Shown: positions 49,442-61,638, counted from the stretch's first letter. The stretch is 64,000 nt of DNA from Micromonospora sp. C28SCA-DRY-2 (GCF_030519475.1 NZ_JAUMKD010000002.1:615501-679500); one strand, 5' to 3'. Numbers and translations are program-made. The notes: a model not told the origin generated them from the sequence alone.

Positions 49442-50229
49442 CGGTCCGCTCCCGCCGGCCGGTCCGCCCCGGCCAGGAAGTGCCGCAGGTAGCGCGGGTT
49501 CATCCGGTCCAGCGAGAACAGCACGTAGAAGTCGGCGACCCCGAAGTCCGGGTCGTACGCCGGCTCGCCACAGATCCACGCGCCCAGCCGGAGGTAGCCG
49601 CGCAGCAGTGGCGGCACCCGGGTCGGGCCGGCCGGGCCGGGATCCGGGACCGCCGCCCGGGCGCCCGGTTCGGCGAACCAGGGCCGCAACGGGCGGACCC
49701 GCAGCGGCGGCGGCGCCAGGTGCCGGGCGCGCGCCCGGGCCCAGACCTCGGCGGCGGCGAGCCCGCCGTCCGCGACCGGCACCGAGGCGCAGCCGCCGAG
49801 CCAGCGGGAGCCGCGCAGGTGCAGGTAGCGGGTGATGCCGGCCCACATCAGGTTGATCACCGCGCCGGTCCGGTGGTCCGGGTGCACGCAGGAGCGGCCG
49901 GTCTCGACCAGGACGTCCCGCAGCGGGGCGAGCGGGGTCAGGTCGAACTCGCCCTCGGCGTACCGGCGGGCGGTCCGGCCGGGCGGCAGCAGCCGGTACG
50001 TGCCGACCACCTCGCCGGTGCGTTCCTCCAGCACGACCAGGTGGTCGCAGTACGGGTCGAGGTCGTCGGCGTCCAGGCCGGCGGAGCCCGGGAGGGTGGC
50101 CCCGAGTTCGGTGGCGAACACCTCGTGCCGGAGGCGTTGCGCGGCCGCGACCCGGGTCGGGTCGTCGGCGATCAGCAGGGTGTATCCGCTGGTCGTCAGG
50201 GGTGCGCCAGCGGCGGGCAGGACAGCCAT
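49438..50229 (-). CDS. olsB: OlsB-like ornithine N-acyltransferase (GNAT fold)
   Basis: 263 residues. RLRHEVFATELGA, the D-D-L-D-P-Y-C-D-H-L block, VVGTYRLLPP, YAEGEFDLTPLAPL, LVETGRSCVHPDHR, WAGITRYLHL and LGGCASVPV follow the OlsB/hemolysin-like acyl-ACP-dependent acyltransferases, which join a 3-hydroxy acyl chain to ornithine. The downstream olsA-like gene overlaps by 4 bp. A related acyltransferase acting on another amine is possible. The ATG at 50229 has no clear Shine-Dalgarno. Confidence 0.75.
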   Translation of the reverse strand: MAVLPAAGAPLTTSGYTLLIADDPTRVAAAQRLRHEVFATELGATLPGSAGLDADDLDPYCDHLVVLEERTGEVVGTYRLLPPGRTARRYAEGEFDLTPLAPLRDVLVETGRSCVHPDHRTGAVINLMWAGITRYLHLRGSRWLGGCASVPVADGGLAAAEVWARARARHLAPPPLRVRPLRPWFAEPGARAAVPDPGPAGPTRVPPLLRGYLRLGAWICGEPAYDPDFGVADFYVLFSLDRMNPRYLRHFLAGADRPAGADR

Positions 50230-50552
50230 GGGAACTGTGTAGGCGGCCCGGGTGCCGGTCGCGGTGACCAGGAGTGTCGATCCGGTGAACGCCGGCCGGC
50301 GACCCGTGACGGGTGGCGGCGCGCGGGCACGAGACCGCCCGGGCGACGGCCAGCGGCGCGGCACGGGCGGGGGCAGCGGCCCAGTCGGGGGGTGAGCGCG
50401 GCGGCGCGGCCGGGTGAGCGCGGCGGCGCGACACCGGTGGCGGGTGCCGGGTCCACCGGGGCGGGAGGGGTGCGCCGCCACCGGCACCCGGCGTGCGAGG
50501 CTGCCGGAGCGGCCGGCGACGACGCCGGAGCCGCGACCGTCGGAGGTGTCTG
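50230..50552. other. 323-bp divergent intergenic region with a 19-bp direct repeat
   Basis: GGGTGAGCGCGGCGGCGCG occurs at 50390-50408 and again at 50412-50430 (22-bp period). The region divides olsB from the hotdog-like gene and must contain both promoters, but I see no clear -10/-35 pair. No further ORF is supported. Confidence 0.55.
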
Positions 50553-51209
50553 ATGATCATCGAGTCCCGCTTCAACGGGCCGCCCGGCTCGGGCAACGGC
50601 GGCTGGAGCGCCGGGCTCTTCGCGGCCGCGTCCGGCGGGCCGGGGCCGGTCGAGGTGACGCTGCGCCGGCCGCCGCCGCTGGAGACCCCGCTGACGCTCG
50701 CCGACGGCGAGGTCCACGACCCGGACGGGCACCTGGTCGCCGAGGTCCGCCCGACCGGGGAGATCGCGGCGGTGGTGCCGCCGGTGGACCTGCCGACCGC
50801 CCGGGCCGCCGCGGCCGGGTACCCCGGTCTGGTCGACCACCCCTTCCCCGGCTGCTACGTCTGCGGGCCGCGGCGGGCGGACGGGCTGCGGATCTTCCCG
50901 GGTCGGCTGCCGGACGGGCGGACCGCCGCCCCGTTCCGGGTGCCGGCGAAGGTCGAGGTGCCGACCGTCTGGGCGGCCCTGGACTGTCCCGGCGGCTGGT
51001 CGGTGATCGCGCCCGGCCGCCCGTACGTGCTGGGCCGGATCGCCGCGACCGTGCACGCGCTGCCGGCGCCGGGCGACGAGTGCGTGGTGACCGGCGCGAC
51101 CGTGGGCGGCGAGGGCCGCAAGGCGCTCGTGCACACCAGCCTGTACGGCCCGACCGGGCAGCTGCTCGGCACCGCCCGGGCGACCTGGGTGGCGTTGCCC
51201 GCCGGCTGA
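50553..51209 (+). CDS. Hotdog-like protein, unknown function
   Basis: 218 residues. RFNGPPGSGNGGWSAGLFAAA at the start, FPGCYVCGPRRADGLRIFPG in the middle and VWAALDCPGGWSVI, then GATVGGEGRKALVHTSLYGP toward the end, suggest a double-hotdog (thioesterase-like) fold; the C-x-x-C-G pair may bind a metal or be structural. No catalytic assignment is safe. GGAGG 7 nt before the ATG at 50553 fixes the start. It stands alone, between olsB (divergent) and an ABC transporter. Confidence 0.7.
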   Translation: MIIESRFNGPPGSGNGGWSAGLFAAASGGPGPVEVTLRRPPPLETPLTLADGEVHDPDGHLVAEVRPTGEIAAVVPPVDLPTARAAAAGYPGLVDHPFPGCYVCGPRRADGLRIFPGRLPDGRTAAPFRVPAKVEVPTVWAALDCPGGWSVIAPGRPYVLGRIAATVHALPAPGDECVVTGATVGGEGRKALVHTSLYGPTGQLLGTARATWVALPAG

Positions 51210-51273
51210 GGTCCGTCCCGAGGATGACCCCCCTCCTGCCCGGGGTGGAGAGGAAACTACGGACCGCGCCTGA

Positions 51274-51302
51274 TTGACCTTGTTGCGCGCGGCCGTCACG
51301 CT
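51274..51302 (+). promoter_or_regulatory. Candidate promoter of the ABC transporter operon
   Basis: TTGACC (51274-51279) and CACGCT (51297-51302) are 17 bp apart, about 45 bp before the ATG. GTTGCGCG and TGTGCAAC in and after the spacer make a loose inverted repeat. Confidence 0.35.
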
Positions 51303-51344
51303 GTGCAACGGCGTACCCCGACGCCATCGCACGGAGGGAGAGTA

Positions 51345-52277
51345 ATGACTGACGGGCAGCGAAGCCCCACCGACGGTCAGATCGTGGTGTCCGGCCTGAC
51401 GAAGCAGTACAAGAACGTGAGGGCGGTCAACGACCTGTCGTTCACCGTCGAGCCGGGGCGGGTGACCGGCTTCCTCGGCCCGAACGGGGCCGGCAAGACC
51501 ACCACCCTGCGCATGCTGCTGAACCTGGTCACCCCCACCGCCGGCGTGGCGACCATCGGCGGCCGGCGGTACGCCGACCTGACCGACCCGCTGCGGCACG
51601 TCGGGGCGGTGCTGGAGGCGTCCAGCGCGCACAAGGGCCGGACCGGCATCAACCACCTCCGGGTGATCTGCGCGGCGGCCGGGCTGCCGAAGCAGCGGGC
51701 CGACGAGGCGCTGGCCCTGGTCGGGCTGACCCCGGCGGCGAAGCGCAAGTTCAAGGGCTACTCGCTCGGCATGAAGCAGCGCCTGGGCATCGCCGCCGCG
51801 ATGCTCGGTGACCCGCGGGTGCTGATCCTCGACGAGCCGGCCAACGGTCTGGACCCGGAGGGCATCCGCTGGATGCGCGGGTTCCTCAAGGGCCTGGCCC
51901 AGCAGGGCCGCACCGTGCTGGTCTCCAGCCACCTGCTGTCGGAGATGCAGCTGCTCGCCGACGACGTGGTGATCATCGCCGCCGGCCAGCTGGTCCGGCA
52001 GGGCCCGGTGGACCAGGTGATCGGCTCGATGGCGCAGGGCGTCCGGGTGCGGGTCCGCACCCCGCAGGCCGACGCGCTGACCGCGGCGTTGAAGGCGGAG
52101 GCGGCCACGGTCGACCTCGACGAGCACGGCGCCCTGCTGGTCGGCGGGGTGGACGCCCCGACGGTCGGCCGGGTCGCCCTGGCCGCCGGCGTGGAGCTGC
52201 ACGAACTCACCACGGAACGACCCGACCTGGAACGGGTGTTCCTGGAGCTGACGGCCGGAAAGGCGGACATCCGATGA
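51345..52277 (+). CDS. ABC transporter ATP-binding protein (DrrA/CcmA-like)
   Basis: 310 residues. Walker A GPNGAGKTTT, the signature YSLGMKQRLGIA (a variant of LSGGQ, with Y-S-L-G-M), Walker B VLILDEPANGLDP and the switch histidine in VSSHLLSEM are present. The C-terminal extension (about 220-305) resembles that of exporters for antibiotics or bacitracin-type peptides. GGAGGGAGAG precedes the ATG at 51345; the in-frame upstream GTG/ATG lacks one. The stop overlaps the permease start (ATGA). Confidence 0.92.
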   Translation: MTDGQRSPTDGQIVVSGLTKQYKNVRAVNDLSFTVEPGRVTGFLGPNGAGKTTTLRMLLNLVTPTAGVATIGGRRYADLTDPLRHVGAVLEASSAHKGRTGINHLRVICAAAGLPKQRADEALALVGLTPAAKRKFKGYSLGMKQRLGIAAAMLGDPRVLILDEPANGLDPEGIRWMRGFLKGLAQQGRTVLVSSHLLSEMQLLADDVVIIAAGQLVRQGPVDQVIGSMAQGVRVRVRTPQADALTAALKAEAATVDLDEHGALLVGGVDAPTVGRVALAAGVELHELTTERPDLERVFLELTAGKADIR

Positions 52278-53086
52278 ACCTCGTCCGATCCGAGCTGCTC
52301 AAGATCCGTACCACCAGCACCTGGTGGTGGCTGGCGATCGGGGCGTTCCTGGCCATCGCGATGGCCTTCGCCTTCAACGCCTGGGCCGCCAGCGAGGTGT
52401 TCAAGGGCAACGGCGAGACCCTGGGCTTCAGCGGGGACCAGGCGACCGTCCCGGCGCAGGCGGCGAACATCTACACCTCCGGCCAGTACCTCGGCCTGAT
52501 GTTCGTGATGCTGATCGGCATCCTGATGGTCACCAACGAGTTCTTCCACCAGACGGCGACCACCACCTTCCTGGCCACCCCGCGGCGCACCTCGGTGATC
52601 GCCAGCAAGCTGGTCGCGGCCAGCCTGCTGGGCTTCCTGTTCTGGCTGGTCACCACGCTGATCGACCTGGCCGCCGGCGCGATCTTCCTGACCGCCCAGG
52701 ACCAGGGCACCCAGCTCGGCGAGTGGGCGGTGCAGCGGGCGCTGCTGTTCAACCTGCTGGCGTACGCGATCTGGACGATCCTCGGGGTCGGCATCGGCAC
52801 GCTGATCACCAACCAGCTGGGCGCGGTGATCACCTCCGCGGTGCTCTACCTGGTCGGCACCCAGGTGATCGGTCTGCTGTTCCTGCTGCTGTCCAACGCG
52901 CTGGACAACCCGGCGGTGGTGAAGTGGCAGGTGATCTGGCCGGCGGTGGCGTCCACGGTGATGATCTCCGAGGGCCAGTCGGAGTTCACCCCCGCGTGGT
53001 GGGTCGGCGCCCTGGTGCTGATCGGCTACGCGGTGGTCACCGGAACCTTCGGCGTCCTGATGACCCGGCGGCGGGACATCTCCTGA
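52274..53086 (+). CDS. ABC-2 type transporter permease
   Basis: 270 residues with six hydrophobic segments: about 18-38, 72-92, 112-135, 155-175, 183-207 and 237-257. MNLVRSELLKIRTTSTWWW and FFHQTATTTFLATPRRTSV are typical of the ABC-2 permease family for drug or lantibiotic export. It overlaps the ATPase gene by 4 bp and forms a dimeric exporter with it. The substrate is unknown. The operon ends at the hairpin 53102-53133. Confidence 0.9.
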   Translation: MNLVRSELLKIRTTSTWWWLAIGAFLAIAMAFAFNAWAASEVFKGNGETLGFSGDQATVPAQAANIYTSGQYLGLMFVMLIGILMVTNEFFHQTATTTFLATPRRTSVIASKLVAASLLGFLFWLVTTLIDLAAGAIFLTAQDQGTQLGEWAVQRALLFNLLAYAIWTILGVGIGTLITNQLGAVITSAVLYLVGTQVIGLLFLLLSNALDNPAVVKWQVIWPAVASTVMISEGQSEFTPAWWVGALVLIGYAVVTGTFGVLMTRRRDIS

Positions 53087-53396
53087 CCGCGAGCGGTCCG
53101 GGCGGGGGTGGTGCCGGTCGGCGCCACCCCCGCTCCGCGTCCGGGTGCGGCCACCACGTGGCGGACGCGGAAAGTGGGCGTCTCCGACACCCCGCGCCTT
53201 ACCAGCAGTTGTCGGAACACGCAGCGTTTACCGAACTTCTGGCATCTTCTGTGAAACGGACCACGCAGCGGAGGCGGAAATGCCTGCGGCATCCGTACGG
53301 CGTAGCCTGGGAGCCGTCTCGTGCGCGCCCCGAAGGGTGGGCGTCGCCGGGCACCGCGTGACACACAAACCCGCGTGAAAGAGGCGATTACCGGCC
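53087..53396. other. 310-bp region before kgd
   Basis: It starts with the ABC-operon terminator (53102-53133). The remainder probably holds the kgd promoter: TAGCCT near 53304 is a possible -10, and TGTGA at about 53250 might be half of a CRP/GlxR-type box, but neither is convincing. The kgd start has AGAGG about 12 nt away, too far for a strong site. Confidence 0.45.
53102..53133. terminator. Hairpin terminator of the ABC transporter operon
   Basis: GCGGGGGTGGTGCC (53102-53115) pairs with GGCGCCACCCCCGC (53120-53133), one G-T wobble, loop GGTC, 15 bp past the permease stop. Confidence 0.8.
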
Positions 53397-57131
<3,735 letters not shown>

Positions 57132-57153
57132 CCTGACCGCACCGCCGAGCACC

Positions 57154-57187
57154 GGGGCAGAGCCCGTCACCACGACGGCTCTGCCCC
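57154..57187. terminator. Hairpin between kgd and the DUF6104 gene
   Basis: GGGGCAGAGCC (57154-57164) and GGCTCTGCCCC (57177-57187) form an 11-bp stem whose 12-nt loop adds a GTC/GAC pairing. It starts 22 bp after the kgd stop and may only attenuate read-through. Confidence 0.75.
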
Positions 57188-57247
57188 GCCTCGCGTCGGC
57201 CTCCCGAACCCCACCGGCCGCCGGCCGGACGACATCCGAGGACGAAC

Positions 57248-57427
57248 ATGTACTTCACCGACCGCGGCATCGAGGAACTGGTCGAGCGCCGGGGTGACGA
57301 GCAGGTCAGCATGGAGTGGCTCGGCGAGCGGCTGCGCGACTTCGTCGACCTGAACCCGGAGTTCGAGACCCCGATCGAGCGCCTCGCCACCTACCTGGCC
57401 CGCCTCGACGACCCCGACGACGAGTAG
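57248..57427 (+). CDS. DUF6104 small protein
   Basis: 59 residues, highly acidic. MYFTDRGIEELVERRGDEQV, then WLGERLRDFVDLNPEFETPIERLATYLARLDD, is a clear DUF6104 pattern as I remember it. Members lie behind kgd in many actinobacteria. Function is unknown; size, charge and position suggest an accessory of 2-oxoglutarate dehydrogenase, which is inference. CGAGGACG precedes the ATG. Confidence 0.82.
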   Translation: MYFTDRGIEELVERRGDEQVSMEWLGERLRDFVDLNPEFETPIERLATYLARLDDPDDE

Positions 57428-57453
57428 ACCCCACCTCGCACCCCACCCACCCG

Positions 57454-57514
57454 GTCGAGCATGAAGTTGTTGCCGCGACACGCCGGTGCGGCCGACAACA
57501 ACTCCATGATCAAC
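57454..57514. repeat. Imperfect 22-bp inverted repeat (GTTGATCATG family)
   Basis: The left arm (57454-57475) contains GAGCATGAAGTTGTTG; the right arm (57493-57514) reads, as reverse complement, GATCATGGAGTTGTTG. Four of 22 positions differ and the centre is 17 nt. CATGNAGTTGTTG palindromes are frequent in Micromonospora intergenic DNA as I recall. It lies 66 bp before the pta -10 box. Confidence 0.6.
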
Positions 57515-57579
57515 GCGCTGGGACGGCTGGGTGGGGGTGGGTGGGACGAAGGACCCGGGTGGGCGGTGGCGTGATCTTC

Positions 57580-57585
57580 TAGGGT
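57580..57585 (+). promoter_or_regulatory. Leaderless -10 box of pta
   Basis: TAGGGT, with the GTG start of pta exactly 7 nt further on (57593). No Shine-Dalgarno is present. Confidence 0.65.
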
Positions 57586-57592
57586 GGTGGGC

Positions 57593-59659
57593 GTGGCCCG
57601 GAGTGTGTACGTCACCAGCGTGGGTTCCGGCGGAGGCAAGTCGACCATCGCCCTCGGACTGGCGGAGCTGTTGTCCCGGCAGGTCGAGCGGATCGGCGCG
57701 TTCCGGCCGCTGGTCGGCGGCACCGGCCCGGATCCGATCCTCGCGCTGCTCAGCGAGCGCTACCGGATCGAGCCGCCGCTGCCCGACCTGGCCGGCGCCA
57801 CCTACGCCGAGGCGACCGCGCTGGTCGCCGACGGGCGGCGGGAGGAACTGATCTCCCGGATCGTCGAGCGCTACCGGTCGGTGGAGCGGCGGTGCCCGGC
57901 GGTGGTCGTGGTGGGCAGCGACTTCGCCGACGGCGGCGACGCCGCCGGCCCCCGCGAGCTGGCCTTCAACGCCCGGCTGGCCACCGAGTTCGGCAGCGTC
58001 GTGGTGCCGGTGGTGGACGGCTTCGGGCAGGAGCCGGCGGCCATCGCGGCCGCCGTGCGCGGGGCGTACCACGACCTGGCGGACCTGGGCGCCACCGTGC
58101 TGGCGGTGATCGCCAACCGGGTGCCCGAGCCGATGCCCCTGCCCGAGCTGCCGGTTCCCGCGTACGCCATCCCGGAGGTGCCGAGCGTGTCGGCGCCGAC
58201 GGTGGCCGAGGTGGCGGCGGCGCTCGGCGCCACCCTGCTCGCCGGGGACGACGCCGCCCTCGGCCGGGACGTGCTCGACTACGTGGTGGGCGCGGCGCAC
58301 GTGCCGACCCTGCTGGACCACCTGACCGACGGCGCCCTGGTGATCACCCCCGGGGACCGGGACGACCTGCTGGTCGCCGCCAGCGCCGCGCACGTGGCCG
58401 GGCAGGTGTCGGTGGCCGGGCTGGTGCTCACCCTCGGCGAGCAGCCCGACCCGCGGGCCATGCGGCTGTTCGAGGGGCTGAACACCGGGCTCGCCGTGCT
58501 CTCGGTGACCAGTGACAGCTACGACACGGTGTCCGCGTCCAGCCGGATCGAGGGCCGGCCCAGCGCCGGCAACCCGCGCAAGGTGGAGGCCGCGCTCGGC
58601 GCCTTCGAGCGCTACGTGGACACCGACGACCTGTCCCGCCGGCTGCGGGTCAGCCGGTCCGCCCGGGTCACCCCGCTGATGTTCGAGTACGACCTGATCG
58701 ACCGGGCCCGGACGCAGCGCCGGCACGTGGTGCTGCCGGAGGGGGCGGAGGAGCGCATCCTGCGCGCCGCGGAGATCCTGCTGCGCCGCAACGTCGCCGA
58801 CCTGACCCTGCTCGGCCGCCCGGACGACATCGCCCGGCGCACCCGGGAGCTGGGCATCGACATCGGCGGGGCGCGGGTGGTCGACCCGGTGACCAGCGAG
58901 TGGCGCGACGAGTTCGCCGCCGAGTACGCGAAGCTGCGCGCCCACCGGGGGGTCACCGCCGAGCTGGCGCACGACATCGTGGCCCAGCCGAACTACTTCG
59001 GCACGCTGATGGTGCAGACCGGGCACGCCGACGGCATGGTCTCCGGGGCGACGCACACCACCGCCGCCACCATCCGACCGGCGTTCGAGATCATCCGGAC
59101 CGTGCCGGGCGTCTCGGTCGCGTCCAGTGTCTTCTTCATGCTGCTCGCCGACCGGGTGCTGGTCTACGGCGACTGCGCGGTCAACCGCGACCCGGACGCC
59201 GGCCAGCTCGCCGACATCGCGATCTCGTCGGCCGACACCGCGGCCCGGTTCGGCATCGAGCCCCGGGTCGCCATGCTCTCCTACTCCACCGGCACCTCCG
59301 GCGCGGGTGAGGACGTGGAGAAGGTCGCGGCGGCCACCAAGCTGGTCCGCGAACGCCGGCCGGAGCTGCTGGTGGAGGGGCCGATCCAGTACGACGCGGC
59401 GATCGACCCGGCGGTGGCCGCGACGAAGCTGCCGGGCAGCGAGGTCGCCGGCCGGGCCACGGTCTTCATCTTCCCGGACCTGAACACCGGCAACAACACG
59501 TACAAGGCGGTGCAGCGCTCGGCCGGCGCGGTGGCCGTCGGGCCGGTGATGCAGGGCCTGCGCCGGCCGGTCAACGACCTGTCCCGCGGCGCGACCGTGC
59601 CGGACATCGTCAACACGGTGGCGATCACCGCCATCCAGGCCAGCGCGGAGGTCGCGTGA
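57593..59659 (+). CDS. pta: Phosphate acetyltransferase (long form)
   Basis: 688 residues. The N-terminal half is the BioD/CobQ-like P-loop domain (SVGSGGGKSTIALGL) and a DRTGG domain (about 210-330). The C-terminal half is the PTA/PTB catalytic domain: VVLPEGAEERILRAAEILLR, VQTGHADGMVSGATHTTAATIRP, VIFIFPDLNTGNN-type VFIFPDLNTGNNTYKAVQR and GPVMQGLRRPVNDLSRG. It converts acetyl-CoA and phosphate to acetyl phosphate and CoA. I chose the GTG at 57593 on the leaderless spacing; two GTGs just before it would add three residues. It overlaps a possible 24-codon ORF leading to ackA. Confidence 0.95.
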   Translation: MARSVYVTSVGSGGGKSTIALGLAELLSRQVERIGAFRPLVGGTGPDPILALLSERYRIEPPLPDLAGATYAEATALVADGRREELISRIVERYRSVERRCPAVVVVGSDFADGGDAAGPRELAFNARLATEFGSVVVPVVDGFGQEPAAIAAAVRGAYHDLADLGATVLAVIANRVPEPMPLPELPVPAYAIPEVPSVSAPTVAEVAAALGATLLAGDDAALGRDVLDYVVGAAHVPTLLDHLTDGALVITPGDRDDLLVAASAAHVAGQVSVAGLVLTLGEQPDPRAMRLFEGLNTGLAVLSVTSDSYDTVSASSRIEGRPSAGNPRKVEAALGAFERYVDTDDLSRRLRVSRSARVTPLMFEYDLIDRARTQRRHVVLPEGAEERILRAAEILLRRNVADLTLLGRPDDIARRTRELGIDIGGARVVDPVTSEWRDEFAAEYAKLRAHRGVTAELAHDIVAQPNYFGTLMVQTGHADGMVSGATHTTAATIRPAFEIIRTVPGVSVASSVFFMLLADRVLVYGDCAVNRDPDAGQLADIAISSADTAARFGIEPRVAMLSYSTGTSGAGEDVEKVAAATKLVRERRPELLVEGPIQYDAAIDPAVAATKLPGSEVAGRATVFIFPDLNTGNNTYKAVQRSAGAVAVGPVMQGLRRPVNDLSRGATVPDIVNTVAITAIQASAEVA

Positions 59660-59730
59660 GCGAGCGGATCATCGGACTGGGCGCGACGGCGCCCCGGGAC
59701 GGCACCCGACCCGGTGGGGTGCCGGCATGA
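59656..59730 (+). CDS. Candidate 24-codon ORF bridging pta and ackA
   Basis: The frame VSERIIGLGATAPRDGTRPG, then GVPA, begins at GTG 59656, overlapping the pta stop (GTGA), and ends at TGA 59728-59730, overlapping the ackA start (ATGA). GGAGG sits 5 nt before the GTG. Exact overlap at both ends suggests translation through it to couple ackA to pta. The peptide may have no role of its own. Unproven. Confidence 0.4.
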   Translation: MSERIIGLGATAPRDGTRPGGVPA

Positions 59731-60845
59731 GCCGGGTCCTCGTCCTCAACTGCGGGTCGTCGTCGGTCAAGTACCGGCTCTACGACGGTGACGAGGTGCG
59801 CGACAAGGGCACCGTGGAGCGGATCGGCGAGCCCGGCGGCGGGCCGGCCGACCACGAGACGGCCGTGCGCGACATCCTCGGCCGGCTCGACCTGGCCGGG
59901 CTGGTGGCCGTGGGGCACCGGGTGGTGCACGGCGGCCGGCGGTTCACCGAGCCGGTCCTGATCGACGACGCGGTGCTGGCCGCCATCCGCGAGCTGGTCC
60001 CGCTCGCCCCGCTGCACAACCCGGCGAACCTGGCCGGCATCGAGGTCGCCCGGGCCGCGCTGCCGGACGTCCCGCAGGTCGCCGTCTTCGACACCGCTTT
60101 CCACCACACCATGCCGGAGTCCGCCGAGGTCTACGCGATCGACCGGGACACCGCGCAGCGGTACGGCATCCGGCGCTACGGCTTCCACGGCACCTCGCAC
60201 GCGTACGTCTCCCGGCGCACCGCCGAGCTGCTGGACCGCCCGTACCACGAGCTGAACACGATCACCCTGCACCTGGGCAACGGGGCCAGCGCCTGCGCGG
60301 TGGCCGGCGGGCGCAGCGTGGCCACCTCGATGGGGATGTCGCCGTTGCAGGGGCTGGTGATGGGCACCCGCAGCGGCGACCTGGACCCGGCGGTGATCTT
60401 CCACCTGCGCCGCGAGGGTGGGCTCTCCGTCGACCAGATCGACGACCTGCTCAACCACCGCAGCGGGCTGCTCGGCCTGGCCGGCGCGAACGACATGCGC
60501 GAGGTGCTCCGGCGGCGGGCGGACGGCGATCCGGCCGCGGCGCTCGCCTTCGACGTCTACTGCCGCCGGATCACCGGGTACGTCGGCGCGTACTACGCGC
60601 TGCTCGGCCGGGTGGACGCGGTCACCTTCACCGCCGGGGTGGGCGAGCACGCCGCCCCGGTCCGCGCGGCGGCGCTGGCCGGCCTGGACCGGCTCGGCAT
60701 CGCGGTGGACCCGGAGCGCAACGCCGGCAGCGGGGACCGGGTCATCTCGCCGCCGGGCGCCGAGGTGGCCGTCTGCGTGATCGGCACCGACGAGGAGCGC
60801 GAGATCGCCCGTACCGCCCGCGACCTGGCCGCCGCGGCGCGCTGA
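59727..60845 (+). CDS. ackA: Acetate kinase
   Basis: 372 residues. LVLNCGSSSVKYRLYD, GHRVVHGGRRF, VFDTAFHHTMPE, YGFHGTSHAYVSRR, TLHLGNGASACAV, MGTRSGDLDPAV and TFTAGVGEHAAPVR are all standard acetate-kinase blocks, including the catalytic histidine and arginine. With Pta it makes ATP and acetate from acetyl phosphate, or activates acetate. Slightly shorter than the usual 395-400 residues; no key motif is lost. It follows pta by 67 bp of possibly translated sequence and converges with the DUF3592 gene. Confidence 0.96.
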   Translation: MSRVLVLNCGSSSVKYRLYDGDEVRDKGTVERIGEPGGGPADHETAVRDILGRLDLAGLVAVGHRVVHGGRRFTEPVLIDDAVLAAIRELVPLAPLHNPANLAGIEVARAALPDVPQVAVFDTAFHHTMPESAEVYAIDRDTAQRYGIRRYGFHGTSHAYVSRRTAELLDRPYHELNTITLHLGNGASACAVAGGRSVATSMGMSPLQGLVMGTRSGDLDPAVIFHLRREGGLSVDQIDDLLNHRSGLLGLAGANDMREVLRRRADGDPAAALAFDVYCRRITGYVGAYYALLGRVDAVTFTAGVGEHAAPVRAAALAGLDRLGIAVDPERNAGSGDRVISPPGAEVAVCVIGTDEEREIARTARDLAAAAR

Positions 60846-60874
60846 CCGCTCGTGCCGGCGCCGCTGCCGCCGGC

Positions 60875-61411
60875 TCAGCGGCGGGCGGTGCGGCCCCGGC
60901 GGCGCCGGGCGCTGCCGCTGCGCCGGATCCGGTCCCGGCCGGGACGGCGGGTATCCCGCCGCGGCGCCGGTGCCCGGTCCGGCAGCACGGCCGTCACCAG
61001 CAACAACCCGCCGAAGGCGGCGACCACCAGGCCGAACGGCAGCCCGCCCCAGGCGTTCAGCACGAACACCGAGTCGTCGGTGTTGCCGTTCTCGGCCACG
61101 AACTCCGCCGGGCGTTCCGGATCCACCCAGAGCGTCATCTCGGCCGGCGGCTCCTCGGCGCACCCGCCGGCCGAGCCGCACAGGATCCGCTCGGTGTACG
61201 GCACGCCGGCGTACTCGTACGACACCCGGACGGTGTCGGTTCCGCCACCGCGCCCGACGGTGTCCCGCCGGCCGGTGACGGTGGCCCGCACCGGCACGCC
61301 CTCGGCGTGCAGCCGCTCCGCCTTGGCGTGCAGGTGCCACTTGTAGCCGGCCACCCCGGACGCGTACCCGAGGCCGGCGAGGAGCACGAGCAGGCCGAGC
61401 ACGGCCGGCAC
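60875..61411 (-). CDS. DUF3592-like membrane protein
   Basis: 178 residues. An N-terminal helix (about 3-21), a beta-rich domain (RATVTGRRDTVGRGGGTDTV, TLWVDPERPAEFV) with two cysteines in the middle, a second helix (about 120-143), then a very basic tail rich in arginine. The D-P-x-x-P strand is typical of DUF3592. The beta domain probably faces outside. GTG at 61411 is the only start in the frame after an upstream stop. It lies 56 bp beyond the small membrane protein gene. Confidence 0.72.
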   Translation of the reverse strand: MPAVLGLLVLLAGLGYASGVAGYKWHLHAKAERLHAEGVPVRATVTGRRDTVGRGGGTDTVRVSYEYAGVPYTERILCGSAGGCAEEPPAEMTLWVDPERPAEFVAENGNTDDSVFVLNAWGGLPFGLVVAAFGGLLLVTAVLPDRAPAPRRDTRRPGRDRIRRSGSARRRRGRTARR

Positions 61412-61467
61412 CGGCCGGGCACCGCGCAGCCGGGACCGGATCCCCGGCGGGGCGGGCGGGGATCCGC

Positions 61468-61638
61468 TCAGCTCAGCGCCAGCCAGGCGACCACGGCGAC
61501 CAGGACGACCACCACCACGGCCGCGCCGGCCAGCAGCGGGACCCGGGACGCCGCGGCCGGCGCCTCGGCCTCGGGGGTGTTGGCGAAGGCGCGGAACGCC
61601 TCGGTGTTGCCGCTCGGGTCGGTGTAGTTCTCAGCCAT
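61468..61638 (-). CDS. Small single-pass membrane protein
   Basis: 56 residues: a polar N-terminal half (MAENYTDPSGNTEAFRAFAN) and one C-terminal helix (about 33-54, VPLLAGAAVVVVVLVAVVAW). A tail-anchored orientation with the polar part inside is likely. The ATG is 7 nt after TAGGGT (61646-61651 on the minus strand), so it is probably leaderless. Function unknown; probably cotranscribed with the DUF3592 gene. Confidence 0.72.
   Translation of the reverse strand: MAENYTDPSGNTEAFRAFANTPEAEAPAAASRVPLLAGAAVVVVVLVAVVAWLALS

Noticed and set aside
53250..53267. CRP/GlxR-type site upstream of kgd
   Set aside because: Only one half (TGTGA) matches; the other half is too degenerate.
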